In this document: positions 13,901-24,607 of the stretch, one piece after another
How positions within the stretch are numbered: the first letter of the stretch is position 1
Layout of the letters: each line of letters begins with the position of its first letter
DNA from: Alectoria sarmentosa
Taxonomy: Eukaryota > Ascomycota > Lecanoromycetes > Lecanorales > Parmeliaceae
NCBI GenBank assembly: GCA_009733775.1
Contig: WOGZ01000127.1
Coordinates: 26,860 to 90,859 of the forward strand
Direction: 5' to 3'
DNA length: 64,000 bases
Position numbers and translations under genes: made by a program
The notes under the pieces: model-generated
Databases searched by the model: none
Told to the model about the DNA's origin: nothing
What the model saw: the letters and a program-made list of their open reading frames with translations, nothing else

Positions 13901-16434
13901 ATTTATTATAATAATGCATTTACAATTTATTATAAAACTTTTCGAAAAGCAATATCGATTTTTTTTATCAAAAATTTCGAAATCATTAAATTCGAATTAC
14001 TTTATAAACAATTCAAATATAAATCGAATTTTTCATTTATATTTAATTGTTGAAAAATCGATAATTAAAATGAATATATAACGAATATAATTTATTACAT
14101 CGATAAAGATTGAAATTTAATTTTTAAATTTATCGATATAAAATTGCTTATGAAAATTCATAACGTCGCTTATCTTATAAGAGTTTTAAATAGTGTTTTT
14201 AAATTTTTAAGTTTATAAATAAAATACACACGTACGTATTCTTTATTGTTTTCATTTTTTCGATTTTTTTTCGATTTTCTTAAAAAATGATTAATTATTC
14301 GATTTTTTTTGATTGTTTTTTCGATTTTTTTAAATTTTTTTTAAATTCATAATCGATAAAGTTAATAATAATTTATCTTTTATAAAACAATTTCGATTTG
14401 ATTATAAATATTAATATAATATTAATATTTATAATATCGAATACGTGATTTATACGTTTAATAACGTTATAAAAAATGTTATAAATTAATTATTTTCGAA
14501 AAATCGAGATGATCAAAAGATTATAAATTATATTAATCGTTATTTTTTTAACTTAAACGTTAAATCATTTAATTTGATTCGAGATAAGTTATTTTTTATT
14601 TATATTTTGAAAAATGATTAAATGATTATATTTTAATTTTATTTTTCTTTCGAAAAATTCGACTTTTTTTTACGATATTCATATATTAATTTAAAAATCG
14701 ACGATTATTAAAATAACAAATTCAAGTTTATAATATCGAAAAATCATATTCTTTAAATCTTAATAAGTTTTTATATGAATATCTTTTTTTCAAATTATAA
14801 ATTATTAATAATATCGATAAATCGAAGTATTTATTAAAATTTTATACACGATCTTTTTTTCAATTACTTAAATTTTTATTCGATAATTAATATTATATTC
14901 GATATATTCAAAAAATTCGAAGAAAAAGAAAATCTTCGATTTACACCTTCGAAAATCGTTTATATTTTAAATACTTACGATATATTACACATTTTTTTTA
15001 AATTATCGATTTATCTTTAAATTTCGAATTATTTAATTATTAAATACGTATATTTACACGTATTTAACGTTCGAAAAAAATTGAAAAACAAATATGAAGA
15101 TTCAAATATCGTAAGTTTTTTCTTTTTTTTCTCTTTTTTTCTTTTCTTTTTTCTTTTCTTTCTATTATCATTATTATTATTAATTAAAAATATTAACATA
15201 TTATCAAGATATTCAAAAACTCGATAAATGATTTTCAAAATTCGATATTCATCGATGATAGAAAATTTATCAAAATGCGTTTTTTGAAATTATGATAAAC
15301 TCTCGATTTAAATATTAACGATTTAAAGATTTCGATCTTGATCAACGAAAACGTTAATAAGTATTTAATGTATTTATTATATTATTCAATAAATAAATAA
15401 TTTTATTTCTATTTTTTTTATAAAAATTAAAGAATTTTTATTAATAATTTAATTAAAACGAAATACGAAATGGTTATTGAAAATTCGATTACACAATCAA
15501 ATAATTCGAATTCGAATTTATACGATATATTCGACGATAACATAAACGAATTTTTTTTTTAATAAAATAAATCACAAAACGTCGAAATCGATAAAAAAAA
15601 AGTCGTACACATTGAACGATATATATTTAATATTATGATATAATATTATTTTAATTAATTATATATATATAACAAATGAAATCATTTAAATATTAAAAAA
15701 AAAAACGTTAAAAATTATTTAATTTTAACTCGAATCGTTCGAATAATTTCGTTATCTTCGTTAATTTCGAGTTTTTCGAAAGAATATTCTTTATAAAAGA
15801 TAACATTATTACGATAAAACGTAATAAATTAATTTTTGAAATGTTTAAATGAATTATGTTATTTGAAAATTGAGGAATTATTAACGATATCGACGATTTA
15901 TTCGATAATGAAAATTCGTTTATCGAGTAAATTACTCGAAACCTTGATATATATTTAACATTTATATTCGTACATAATATTAAATAATACAATTTACAAT
16001 CTTTTCTAATTTTTCTTCTTTATTTTATTTTTTATTTTTTAAAAATCTCGATTTCTGAGTAAAATTTTAACAAAAATAATTTTAAATAAATAAGTTTTAT
16101 TATTTTTAATAATAAACATTATAAAATATAATATATAAGTTAATGTAATAAACTTTAAAAATATGTATATTTATTTATTTCTTAACATTTTTTTTTAATT
16201 TTTTATGATTTTTTAATAAAAATAAATTTAAATAATTAATGTTTATTATTTAAAATAATAAATATAATAAAATATAATATATAAGTTAATATAATAACTA
16301 TAACGAATATATATATATATATATTTTCTAATTTTTTTTTATAATTTTTTTCAATTTTTTAACAAAAATATCTAATTTTTAATATTTAATTATAAAAATC
16401 AAAAAAATCAGATTATTTTTGATTTTTAAAACTG

Positions 16435-16486
16435 AAAATCATAATCAGATTTAAATCAGATTATATTTAAATCTGATTATGATTTT
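16435..16486. repeat. Perfect 22-bp inverted repeat with 8-bp spacer
   Basis: Arm 16435-16456 is exactly the reverse complement of 16465-16486. The spacer is CAGATTAT. It lies 15 bp inside the right end of the 9.5-kb element, where subterminal transposase-binding sites or a hairpin would be expected. ATCAGATT and AATCATAATCA motifs are repeated nearby at both ends of the element. Confidence 0.85.
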
Positions 16487-16815
16487 TCTTTGACTACAGA
16501 GCTACAAGTCCGAAGCCCCCCCTGAAGTACCCGGAACTAGAAGATACCATGTGCTAGGATCACGCTAAGGCACTTAAGATAGATAGGTCCCATAGCTATG
16601 CTGAATGGAGAAGTAGTAGACAGCTAGAACTTGGAATGTAGATTTCTATGGAGGCAGAAGGATCCTAGGATGCCCACCAAGTGCTACGATGCTGCTATGC
16701 TACATTAGAAAGGGCTGGGAAAGCCTTCATGGAAGGACCTTTCGACTAACAGGAGGGAAGGCACGCTCCGAGTGCTTAAACACAGGGTGAAGAACAGGAT
16801 ACTCTCTTTATGTTC

Positions 16816-17947
16816 TTAGACAACCACACCTAGATCGACATCCATACCTCCCGTTGCAACATGAGCCAACCGCTGCTCCTCCAGATTCTGATCGAAGCTC
16901 TCAAACTTGCGCGCATGCCACTCTTCCACTGTTATGACTTTTTCATCAATGTCCTTGACCTTGGCTTTGTCAGCCGCTCGGAGAAAGTAAGGTGTTGAAT
17001 ACCGGTCACCCGTCATCTTCCCACTTGGAGGCAAGACTCGATGCACCGACGATCGGAAGCGAAAACCCGACTCGAATCTCAAGGTGTCCCCAACATTCAC
17101 GATTGCATACCCTTCTTTCGATTCTATCCACTGCCATTTGCGCGTGTCCGGTGAGAGAACTTGGAGCCCCGGTTGCTTCGTGAACAGCAACGTCAACGAC
17201 CCGAGGTCGGTATGTGCATAGTGCCCTAATTTCCCTTCGCCTGGCACCGCCTCACTCACCGGATGGTGAATAAACAGAAGAGAACTTTTGGATGATACTT
17301 TGTTGTCATGGTCATTCTCGAAGCGCTTGGATTCTTCGAGACCAATTGCCGTAGAGAGGCAGGCCAGGATAGACTTTAGAACGAAATGTTCGGACTGCTG
17401 AAACCGCCGGAAGACATCGATGTTGTCCTGGATGGTCTTGGGAATGGGAGAGCCCTCCAGCATCGCTGCGCGGGAAATCTAGAAGCTGGTCAGCTGGTCT
17501 GTGTGTGTGGCTATGTTCTGCAACAGTGGCGTACTCTCAATGCCTCAAATCCGTCTCTCGAGCTTTCCAGCGCGCCAGACTGCACACCGACTGGTTTGTA
17601 GCTAACAAGGATCTCAATCAGTATTCGAAAATATGTATTGTCATGGACTCGGAGGGGTACCCATTGGAATCATCGTCCGTATGGTTCTTCATCTTCTCTT
17701 CCAATGGTTTTTCAAACCAAAGCCGCATCAATCGGGTTGTAATGTCCAAGTCTTCGAGAATCTTGCCGGACTCCCAGTCATGTAGATCCAGATAGAAGAA
17801 TCCCTCGTTCTCACACGCGCGCACCAATGATGCTAGCTCAGCTAGATCATTACTTAGAAGCTTCGTGAGCCTCAAGACGGCAAGATCGGCCGTTTGCACC
17901 AATTCTCCTGAATGATCTTGTCCAACCTCATAAGTGGTAACAGCCAT
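16816..17947 (-). CDS. 2-oxoglutarate/Fe(II)-dependent oxygenase (IPNS-like)
   Basis: A cytosolic non-haem iron oxygenase is predicted that uses 2-oxoglutarate and O2 to hydroxylate or desaturate a small molecule. Exons 17947-17661, 17601-17535 and 17478-16816 with 59- and 56-bp introns give about 338 residues, normal for the family. The N-terminal half has the DIOX_N pattern (VRACENEGFFYLDLHDW). The C-terminal jelly-roll carries HTD (in YAHTDLGSLTLLF, iron ligands 1 and 2). The third ligand His is in SSVHRVLPP and the 2-oxoglutarate-binding R.S is in GDRYSTPYF. It is divergently oriented from the PLP decarboxylase across 0.97 kb, so shared regulation is plausible. The substrate is unknown. 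Confidence 0.9.
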
Positions 17948-18918
17948 GGTGATATCCTTGATAAGGCGAGTATACTAAGATAATGCTCTTACCAAGTTCA
18001 ACGCTGGGTGTGATAGTAAATGATGCTACTGAATATCGTGGGGAAAGTAGGAGAATGTATCCTAATAACTGAGGAAATTAGTGTCGTGAAGGAACTATTT
18101 TTAAGTATACCTCGCCTGATGGATGAGTCCAGGTGAGTGAGATTACTTCGAGGAGGGACGTTTGCCGCGTCAACGATCTCACACAGGAACATCGTCCGCT
18201 ACATCGAAAATAATAGTCTCATCAATCCAAGTCCAAATCCGTTTCCACAGAATACGAGAGCGGACGGAAAAGCTGACTGAATCCTCTCACCGCTTCCCAC
18301 ACAACTACCATCACTGCCTGCACTTTGACTGCACTGACACATAGTATTCCCAAGCGGACATCTCCGAAAGTATGTAAGACTTACTTCGTTCCTTCGCAGA
18401 TTAGACCTATATGGCTGACAGTCGAGGCATCATCCACACAGAAGCGCACTCACCCAAAGAAGGACATGCGGTCCGAGGCCAGTAGTGCAGTTCCTGTATC
18501 GATGGTTTGACTGAGTATATCTCTCTATGTACGAAACAGTAATATAGAGTAATAAAAAAGTAAGGATTCAAAACCCAGGGGTATAAATCAGTAATGTGCT
18601 CTACTTATAAACATTTACGGCCGCCATTTCTTACCAGACTTTCCTGGAAAGCGCCACTAGCAGCTCATCATGGATTGCCCAGGATTGACAAATTCCAAGT
18701 GTGAACCCCAAGGCCGATGTGAAACATCTCGTGCAAACGAAGTCTCCAAAGTTCGTATTGTTCCTTTGAAAAGTAGCTGTCTATTATTCAATGCTTGTCT
18801 TTGTCCTATCAGATACTGACGTTGCAGATAGCTCCTGTGCGCTGTACAGGATCTCCTGATCCCATTCATAAGTGCTGCCGACGATGGTCAACTGAATGGA
18901 AAACCAGCAATCCGTCCT
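17948..18918. promoter_or_regulatory. Divergent intergenic region, oxygenase / decarboxylase
   Basis: The region lies between two genes transcribed away from each other, so both promoters must be here. It also probably holds the missing first exon(s) of the decarboxylase. In the decarboxylase frame the first upstream stop is the TAG at about 18833-18835, so a 3' splice site at or after that point is required unless translation starts internally. I see no specific operator. Confidence 0.45.
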
Positions 18919-20424
18919 TTGAATGGAGCTTCGAATGGCCATACGAACATTGAAAATCTTGAGTCCTCTCTCACTTCTCAACGGATTCCAAGTAGTCGTT
19001 GCATTGAGGGTGTTGATAGTGTATGCAATGGCAATACGACTCCGTCAAGCGATTCGCCTAGTGTCTTAGTGGAGTATCACGAGCCATCAGAACTCACCCA
19101 CCTGATGAACCTAAAGCTTCCCGAAGCAGGGTTGGGACAAGCTGGCTTTATCGAACAAGTACAGAAGATATTGAAATACTCGGTCAACACTTGGGATCCT
19201 GGCTTCATGAGCAAGCTTTATGGCTCAACTGATGCGCCTGGCGTTGCCGCTGAGCTAGTTCTTGCTACACTCAATACGCAGGTTCATACATTTCAAGTCT
19301 CCCCAGCTTTGACCATGATTGAGAAATACACTGCACGTGCCCTTGCCAACCTTTTTGGCTTTACTGGACCGCATGCTGGTGGTATCACTGTTCAAGGAGG
19401 ATCAGCGTCCAATACTACCTCGGTGGTCATAGCCCGTAATACACTCTTTCCTGACACCAAGAACAATGGAAACGCCGTCAACGGTCTCAAGTTACTCATG
19501 TTCACCTCGGCCCACGGCCATTACAGTATCGAGAAAGCAGCGTTGATGTTGGGCTTCGGCACCGCATCTGTATGGTCAGTGCCAGTAGATCCTGTATCTG
19601 GTAACATGGACCCCTCAAGCCTTTCATCTCTTATCATCAAGGCAAGAAATGAAGGATATACGCCATTTTATCTGAATGCCACGGCCGGAACGACAGTTCT
19701 CGGCTCCTTTGACCCGATCTTCCCTCTTGCTGAGATCTGCAGGAAACAAAATATCTGGCTACACATCGATGCATCATGGGGTGGATCAGTGATTTTCAGT
19801 CCAAGTCATAGACACAAATTGAGGGGTAGTCATCTCGCGAACTCTGTCGCCATCAACCCGCACAAGATGATGGGAGTGCCCGTTACATGTTCATTCCTAC
19901 TTGGACCAGATCTTCGCCAATTTCATGCCAGTAATACTTTGCCCGCGAGCTACCTCTTTCACTCCGTGGAGCCTTCTTCTGATGTCTACGATTTGGCAGA
20001 TCTCACGTTGCAGTGCGGACGGAAAGGCGATAGTCTGAAACTTTATTTGAGCTGGATGTATCATGGCAAAGATGGTTATATTCAACAAGTTGACGCTGCA
20101 TTGGATACGGCTGCGTATCTTGCGATTCTTGTCTCCAAGCACGACGACTTGGTTTTGATCAGTCAGAACCCACCGCCATGTTGTCAAGTGTGCTTCTTTT
20201 ACGCCAAAGGCGGGATTCTTCACGAGATCGGTGAGGAGAACAGCAGGATTACGAAACAAGTGGTAAAAGGTCTGGTCGCGAAAGGCTTCATGATTGACTT
20301 TGCAAGTATTGACAAGAGAGGATGTTTCATGAGGCCCGTTGTCAGCAGAGGAACCCAGCGACAGACCGTGGAGACACTTATTGATGAAGTGCTTTACCTG
20401 GGATCAACAATTGAAAAGACTTGA
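18919..20424 (+). CDS. PLP-dependent group II decarboxylase (GAD/CSAD-like), 5' end unresolved
   Basis: Pyridoxal-phosphate enzyme of the glutamate/cysteine-sulfinate decarboxylase group, removing the α-carboxyl of an amino acid. The visible frame covers about 500 residues. Marks are EYHEPSELTHLM, the substrate region VSPALTMIEKYTARAL, the GGSASNTTSVVIARN cofactor loop, HIDASWGGS with the cofactor-binding Asp, and the Schiff-base lysine in NPHKMMGVPVTCSFLL. The last is close to the animal GAD/CSAD version. The frame is open upstream of 18919 without an ATG until residue 63 (THLM), inside a conserved part. The true start must therefore lie upstream across an intron. The C-terminal end looks complete. 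Substrate specificity cannot be read. The 2OG oxygenase lies opposite and the TauD-type oxygenase 1.4 kb downstream. Confidence 0.87.
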   Translation: MNGASNGHTNIENLESSLTSQRIPSSRCIEGVDSVCNGNTTPSSDSPSVLVEYHEPSELTHLMNLKLPEAGLGQAGFIEQVQKILKYSVNTWDPGFMSKLYGSTDAPGVAAELVLATLNTQVHTFQVSPALTMIEKYTARALANLFGFTGPHAGGITVQGGSASNTTSVVIARNTLFPDTKNNGNAVNGLKLLMFTSAHGHYSIEKAALMLGFGTASVWSVPVDPVSGNMDPSSLSSLIIKARNEGYTPFYLNATAGTTVLGSFDPIFPLAEICRKQNIWLHIDASWGGSVIFSPSHRHKLRGSHLANSVAINPHKMMGVPVTCSFLLGPDLRQFHASNTLPASYLFHSVEPSSDVYDLADLTLQCGRKGDSLKLYLSWMYHGKDGYIQQVDAALDTAAYLAILVSKHDDLVLISQNPPPCCQVCFFYAKGGILHEIGEENSRITKQVVKGLVAKGFMIDFASIDKRGCFMRPVVSRGTQRQTVETLIDEVLYLGSTIEKT

Positions 20425-21782
20425 AAGAAGAGTGTCCAGGGCGATAAAGTTTGCGAAGGGTGAATTTATGATCAGGCTTAGATCAGGCTTAGCGACTCTT
20501 TGGAGGCACGTAGAGCGGAGCGGGTCAAGGGACAAGGTCATGCAGACTATAGCGAGCGAATAAATCACCAACTTAGCTACATAGACGTTAATAGAACGTA
20601 ACCTGCGTTGAAGATCACTCTAATGGAAACACTATGCGTACCCACGAGGATGAGTTAAGCATTCAAGCAATCTGCTGGCATAAGTATCACGTGCCCGATC
20701 ACGCCGACATCGAAACTTAGCTGTACATTTTGCAACTTGATGAAATTTTTTTCATCCTCGGTCGCAAGCGCACCGTATTAATGGTACGGCCAACGATACG
20801 ATGTTTTGTAAAACGTGATGCGAATGACTTCTCAAAGCTAACCGCAACCAGCTGCCCAATCGAACGGTTACAATTGCCTTGAACCTACGCTGATGCTGAC
20901 TTGGAAGGTTTGTGTAAGCAAGGAGACATAGAAGCAAGCGGTCAATGTTCCCCTCCTTGCTGAGATCACGCAGACGTGCTGACGTCATCTTGCTGATTGT
21001 GAAGGGGCACAACTAACGCATATCTCAGCCTTTGGGAACAACAAGCTCTGCCAGAAACCATTCCACCCGCCATGACGTATGCCAGCCGCGCTGACAGCTC
21101 GTCCAAGCATTTCCTTTTTCACACATGCAGGTTTTGCGAAGCTGCATGATGCATCCTCGCATGCGTGTCACGGCGCCGAGGCAACATTTCTGAACGCTGA
21201 TCAGCGGGTGAGCTTCTAGATTGAGTGAGCAAAGTCTGGGCTCCTAGGCTGGTCTTACAGTTCGTGTGGTCTATAACTCGGCCGTGAGGTCTTCGATTCT
21301 GCATCAGCAAGGATTCATCGCCCACAAACGGTCATGTGAGAACGACACGGCCCAAAATCTAAGTCCTGGTGCTGATTATCACAGACTAATGGACTTGCCT
21401 ATGGCCACCATGAAGTTGCCGTCACCGTCACGGTCCAATCTTCGCAACCAAGGAATAATCACAATGCAAACAGCGGTATGCGCAGATGTCTGGCTCCGCT
21501 CCCTTGAAACTTTACGTATCATACTCGCATGGAGAGCGGTATGCACATTCGGGCGGGGGCATCATTACGTTTCGAAACAAGCCCCTCACAGTGGATATGC
21601 TTCGCCTGCTCTCAAGTGACGCTACTCTTGCCTGGAACATTATAAATGTCCTTCCTTACCTGTCTTCACAGCTAGAGTGGGCTATCTTCATAGAGATTTC
21701 CGCTCCATTCTGTTGAACAAAGCTGATTTTCAAAACTTCTCACTATTTCTGTCGGACAAGCTCACTCACTATACGAGACAAC
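20425..21782. other. Intergenic region between decarboxylase and TauD-type oxygenase
   Basis: About 1.36 kb of normal composition. Frames here are short and resemble nothing known. The promoter of the downstream oxygenase is presumably in the last few hundred bases. No repeat or RNA gene is seen. Confidence 0.45.
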
Positions 21783-23150
21783 ATGCCATCGCTGCTCCAG
21801 TCAGAGACATCCGCCCCCAATGGACACACCAACGCGCACAAACCATCCCAAGCAGATGTGGCCTGCAGAAAATGCACACATGGCAATAAAGTGACTGTCG
21901 ACTTCCCGGATGGAAGCTTCATGTTCCACTCTCAATGGCTTCATGACGCTCGCTGCGATGATGGTGCGGCTAGAAATGCGCTCACTGCATTCTGCCAGCA
22001 ACCGATTCAGACTGTTCATGTAGAGTCCGTTCAAATGTCAGGCTTTGGTACAAGCGCGACTTTGGATGTAGCCTGGAACGATGGATTGAGATCGAAATTT
22101 CCACTGCCCTGGCTACGGGTCATGGCAACTTTGGTGGCAGTCCGACTAGTTGAGCCGCAACAAACGAGCGAAGTACCCGAGAACAAGGGATGGACGGTCG
22201 AATCTCTGGAAATCCCCGAGGTCTCCTACAACGATCTCTTCGGTAACACTGATCAAGAGCAACTGAACGACACCATCCTTTCGATCATCGACAAGATTCT
22301 TTCAGCTGCCCACCCTGGCATCCTCAAAATCGTGGACCTCCCATCCCCAAACATCGAAAACGAACGCAATCACGTCAACAACCTCAACACCAAGGTGCTT
22401 AAACGCCTCTTCGGTTCAGTATTCGTCCACCCTGTCCGTGGATCCGATCAAACATTCAACGTGTCCTCCCACAGCCACGACGCCACACGCAAACTCGGCC
22501 TACCAAACTACGACACTTCCCAAATCCTCCTCCCCCACACTGACCACGCCTTCTACGATAATCCAATCCAAGTTCAAGGTTTCTACGGCCTCGAGGGCAC
22601 AAGTATCAACACCTGGACTTCCCCGCTCGCGGCCCTCGAAACACTTAAGCGTGAAAGCCCTAGCTCTTACCGCGCCCTATGTCAAGCGCCAATGACCATC
22701 GGTCGCGTCTCTCGTTTCTACGGCGAGCCATTATATCAAGCGACCGTCGATACGGCCGTCACGATGAAGCCCGGCACTTGCGACCAAGTAAAGCGGATGC
22801 GCTGGCACCCCAATTTGACAGGTTATTTACTCTCGTCGTATGATGAATATAAGGAAGCTCGACTGGCGCATCAACTATTTCAAGAGATTATGCGGAGAGA
22901 CACACATCAATTTAAGACGACGTTTCGACCGGGCGATCTGTATATCTGGGACAACTTTCGCTTATTCCATGGCCGTGAAGAAGTCATTGATGTGCCGAGA
23001 ACCGGGGTCGGGCAGACGGTGCCGGAGCAAGTCGTGCAAGACCGATATAGGGCTTTGTGTACAGCGAGGTTGAAGGGGCGCGTGGACGAAAACTGGTTGG
23101 TTCATTTACCAATGCCGCAGTTGAGGGAGATGGTGCGAATGTTCGAGTAA
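21783..23150 (+). CDS. γ-Butyrobetaine/trimethyllysine hydroxylase-like TauD oxygenase
   Basis: 455 residues in one exon, starting at ATG 21783. The N-terminal domain (about 20-110) has the zinc-binding layout of butyrobetaine hydroxylases: CRKC, then FHSQWLHDARCDDG. The C-terminal TauD/TfdA fold has the iron motif LLPHTDHAFYDNP (HxD, near residue 260), the distal His in FHGREEV and the 2-oxoglutarate-binding arginine region near RYRALC. Family members hydroxylate γ-butyrobetaine or trimethyllysine in carnitine synthesis. Some fungal relatives act on other amines or acids. Its position beside a decarboxylase and a second 2OG oxygenase suggests a specialised role, but a duplicated carnitine gene is possible. 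Confidence 0.87.
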   Translation: MPSLLQSETSAPNGHTNAHKPSQADVACRKCTHGNKVTVDFPDGSFMFHSQWLHDARCDDGAARNALTAFCQQPIQTVHVESVQMSGFGTSATLDVAWNDGLRSKFPLPWLRVMATLVAVRLVEPQQTSEVPENKGWTVESLEIPEVSYNDLFGNTDQEQLNDTILSIIDKILSAAHPGILKIVDLPSPNIENERNHVNNLNTKVLKRLFGSVFVHPVRGSDQTFNVSSHSHDATRKLGLPNYDTSQILLPHTDHAFYDNPIQVQGFYGLEGTSINTWTSPLAALETLKRESPSSYRALCQAPMTIGRVSRFYGEPLYQATVDTAVTMKPGTCDQVKRMRWHPNLTGYLLSSYDEYKEARLAHQLFQEIMRRDTHQFKTTFRPGDLYIWDNFRLFHGREEVIDVPRTGVGQTVPEQVVQDRYRALCTARLKGRVDENWLVHLPMPQLREMVRMFE

Positions 23151-24042
23151 GTGTTCGACGAAGGGAAGCGTTAGGAAAGGGTGATAAGTAGGCAGGACGG
23201 CCATGTGTACTGGGTATTGGAATCCAAGATCTCTGAAGCCAGATTGAGATTATGGCAAGATAGTACTATAAATTGATTAAGTAAAACTTTCTTTGCCTAC
23301 GGTTAGAGGAAATTAAAGAAGGGGGGTGTGGGGCTCCAACTTTTAAGATGCCAGCTAGCGCGGGAGGGGAGTCGTGATGGTGAGGCTGAGGGGATAGGGT
23401 TTACAGGGTTGGTACGGGGGGGGCAAGGGAGGGAGGTTGAGGGGTAAGTGCTATAAGGAAGGGAAGGGGTGCAGGGTGGAGGACCTGTGCCGATTTGGGT
23501 GGAGTTTGTGCGTCTTGGCTTTTTTGTTTTGAAAATGTTCGCATTCCTTACTTACCACTTTTATGTTGTGATGTGATCGATTTGAACAAAAGGGTGAGAG
23601 GCTCTTCTGCTAGATTTGATGCAAAGTTTAACAATCTCTTGAACGTACTCGCAAATCACAATGGTTTCCCCCCCCCGCGCCCTCTCTCCACTAGCTCGCT
23701 CGTGATGCACGTTGACGTAGGCCTTGGCGTTTGTTTACATAGAGCTAAGCAAAAGGAAACTTTCTAGACTCCATACAAGACTGTGGATGTTGCGGAAATG
23801 CGCAGCTTAAGATACTAATAGTTTTTTTTTGAGTCAACAGAGCTAGGCTACAAGTCTTGCAAGCAAAGCCACAATGCAATCCGCTATCCCTACCAGCAGC
23901 TTTTCTCTCCTACTGAAGAACACACCCATGCCTTCCAATGCAATATCAAGATGCCTAAGCAAACGCCTTTTTATCATGTGGTATTACCCTTCGCCTTTGC
24001 AATGCCATGTCTCTCGTAACACTTGCAGAAGATCAAGTCCTC
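23151..24042. other. Intergenic, with G-rich tract at 23321-23480
   Basis: Holds the 3' flanks of two converging genes. The plus strand at 23321-23480 has many runs of three or more G separated by short loops (for example GGGGGG, GGGAGGGG, GGGGGGGG, GGGAGGGAGG, GGGAAGGGG). This is quadruplex-prone sequence. No supportable gene. Confidence 0.55.
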
Positions 24043-24607
24043 CTAAGCACCGGCGGCCTTGGTGGTGAAGTCGGTCTCGGTTGGGAGGACGCCGCCGTCA
24101 GCAGCCTTCTCGCAGCTACAGGCGTCTGGCAGGCGTTAGAGCGTGTAGCATTTGGGGGTAGAGGGGAGTGTAGTATGAAGGGTGAATGAGCATTTAAGGA
24201 TAGACTCACTGGCAGGACGAGCACCGCAGGCACAGGTTGATCCAGTGAGTTTGGCGTTCTCGTCCTTGGCTCGTTCGCAGGTGCATTGGCCGGCTGGACG
24301 GGCGCCTGTTGAGTCACTCATGTCAGCATCATGAGACTCCAGACCTCGCATTGAGACAGTAGCATGAGGAGCATTGGAATGGTAAAGAGAGCGAGCTCTC
24401 CGCCAAGGACAAGGTGTGGGGATATGAGGAACCAGTCGACTTACGGCAAGAGCATCGCGCACCAGAGACCGTGTTCTCGGTCTCGGCTTTCTCGCAGCTG
24501 CACTCGAGAGCAGACTTGTTGCCGCAAGAGCACTTGGCTTGGGTAGCGCAGACGCAGGCTTCACCAGCTTTGCCGGAGCGGCCACAGCAGGTGCTTGGGA
24601 CAGCCAT
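24043..24607 (-). CDS. Small cysteine-rich metallothionein-like protein
   Basis: Exons 24607-24445, 24305-24210 and 24125-24043 (introns of 139 and 84 bp) give about 113 residues in frame. The protein opens MAVPSTCCGRSGKAGEACVC and continues with repeated CxC units: KCSCGN, ECSCEKA, RCSCR, QCTCERA, TCACG, CSCEKAADGG. It ends TDFTTKAAGA. This is the layout of a small conserved fungal cysteine-rich family thought to bind metal ions. No signal peptide or membrane segment is present, so it is probably cytosolic. The second intron boundary follows a short repeat (GCCA...CCAG) and could shift by one codon. The upstream region at 24608-24780 is C/T-rich on the coding strand, like many fungal promoters. 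Confidence 0.85.

Larger units (their letters stand above)
7003..16501. mobile_element. Decayed 9.5-kb DNA-transposon-like element, RIP-mutated
   Basis: The left end begins CTCTGTAATAAAAATCA. The right end, read on the other strand, begins CTCTGTAGTCAAAG followed by AAAAATCA. The short inverted termini are therefore alike. Flanking 11-bp sequences (6992-7002 and 16502-16512) agree at most positions if G>A and C>T changes are allowed. Length and duplication size would suit a Mutator-like element, but no transposase can be read. The whole interior is AT-converted with stops in every frame. Nested insertions are likely, since an element of this size may be composite. Confidence 0.4.

Noticed and set aside
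13766..14053. 95-codon frame in the AT-rich element (also 15708-15992 and 12890-13084)
   Set aside because: Composition is that of random AT-rich sequence (Ile, Lys, Asn, Phe) with no motif.
16816..23150. Isocyanide-type biosynthetic cluster suggested by the TauD-like gene
   Set aside because: No isocyanide synthase is present, and the TauD gene has the zinc domain of butyrobetaine hydroxylases.
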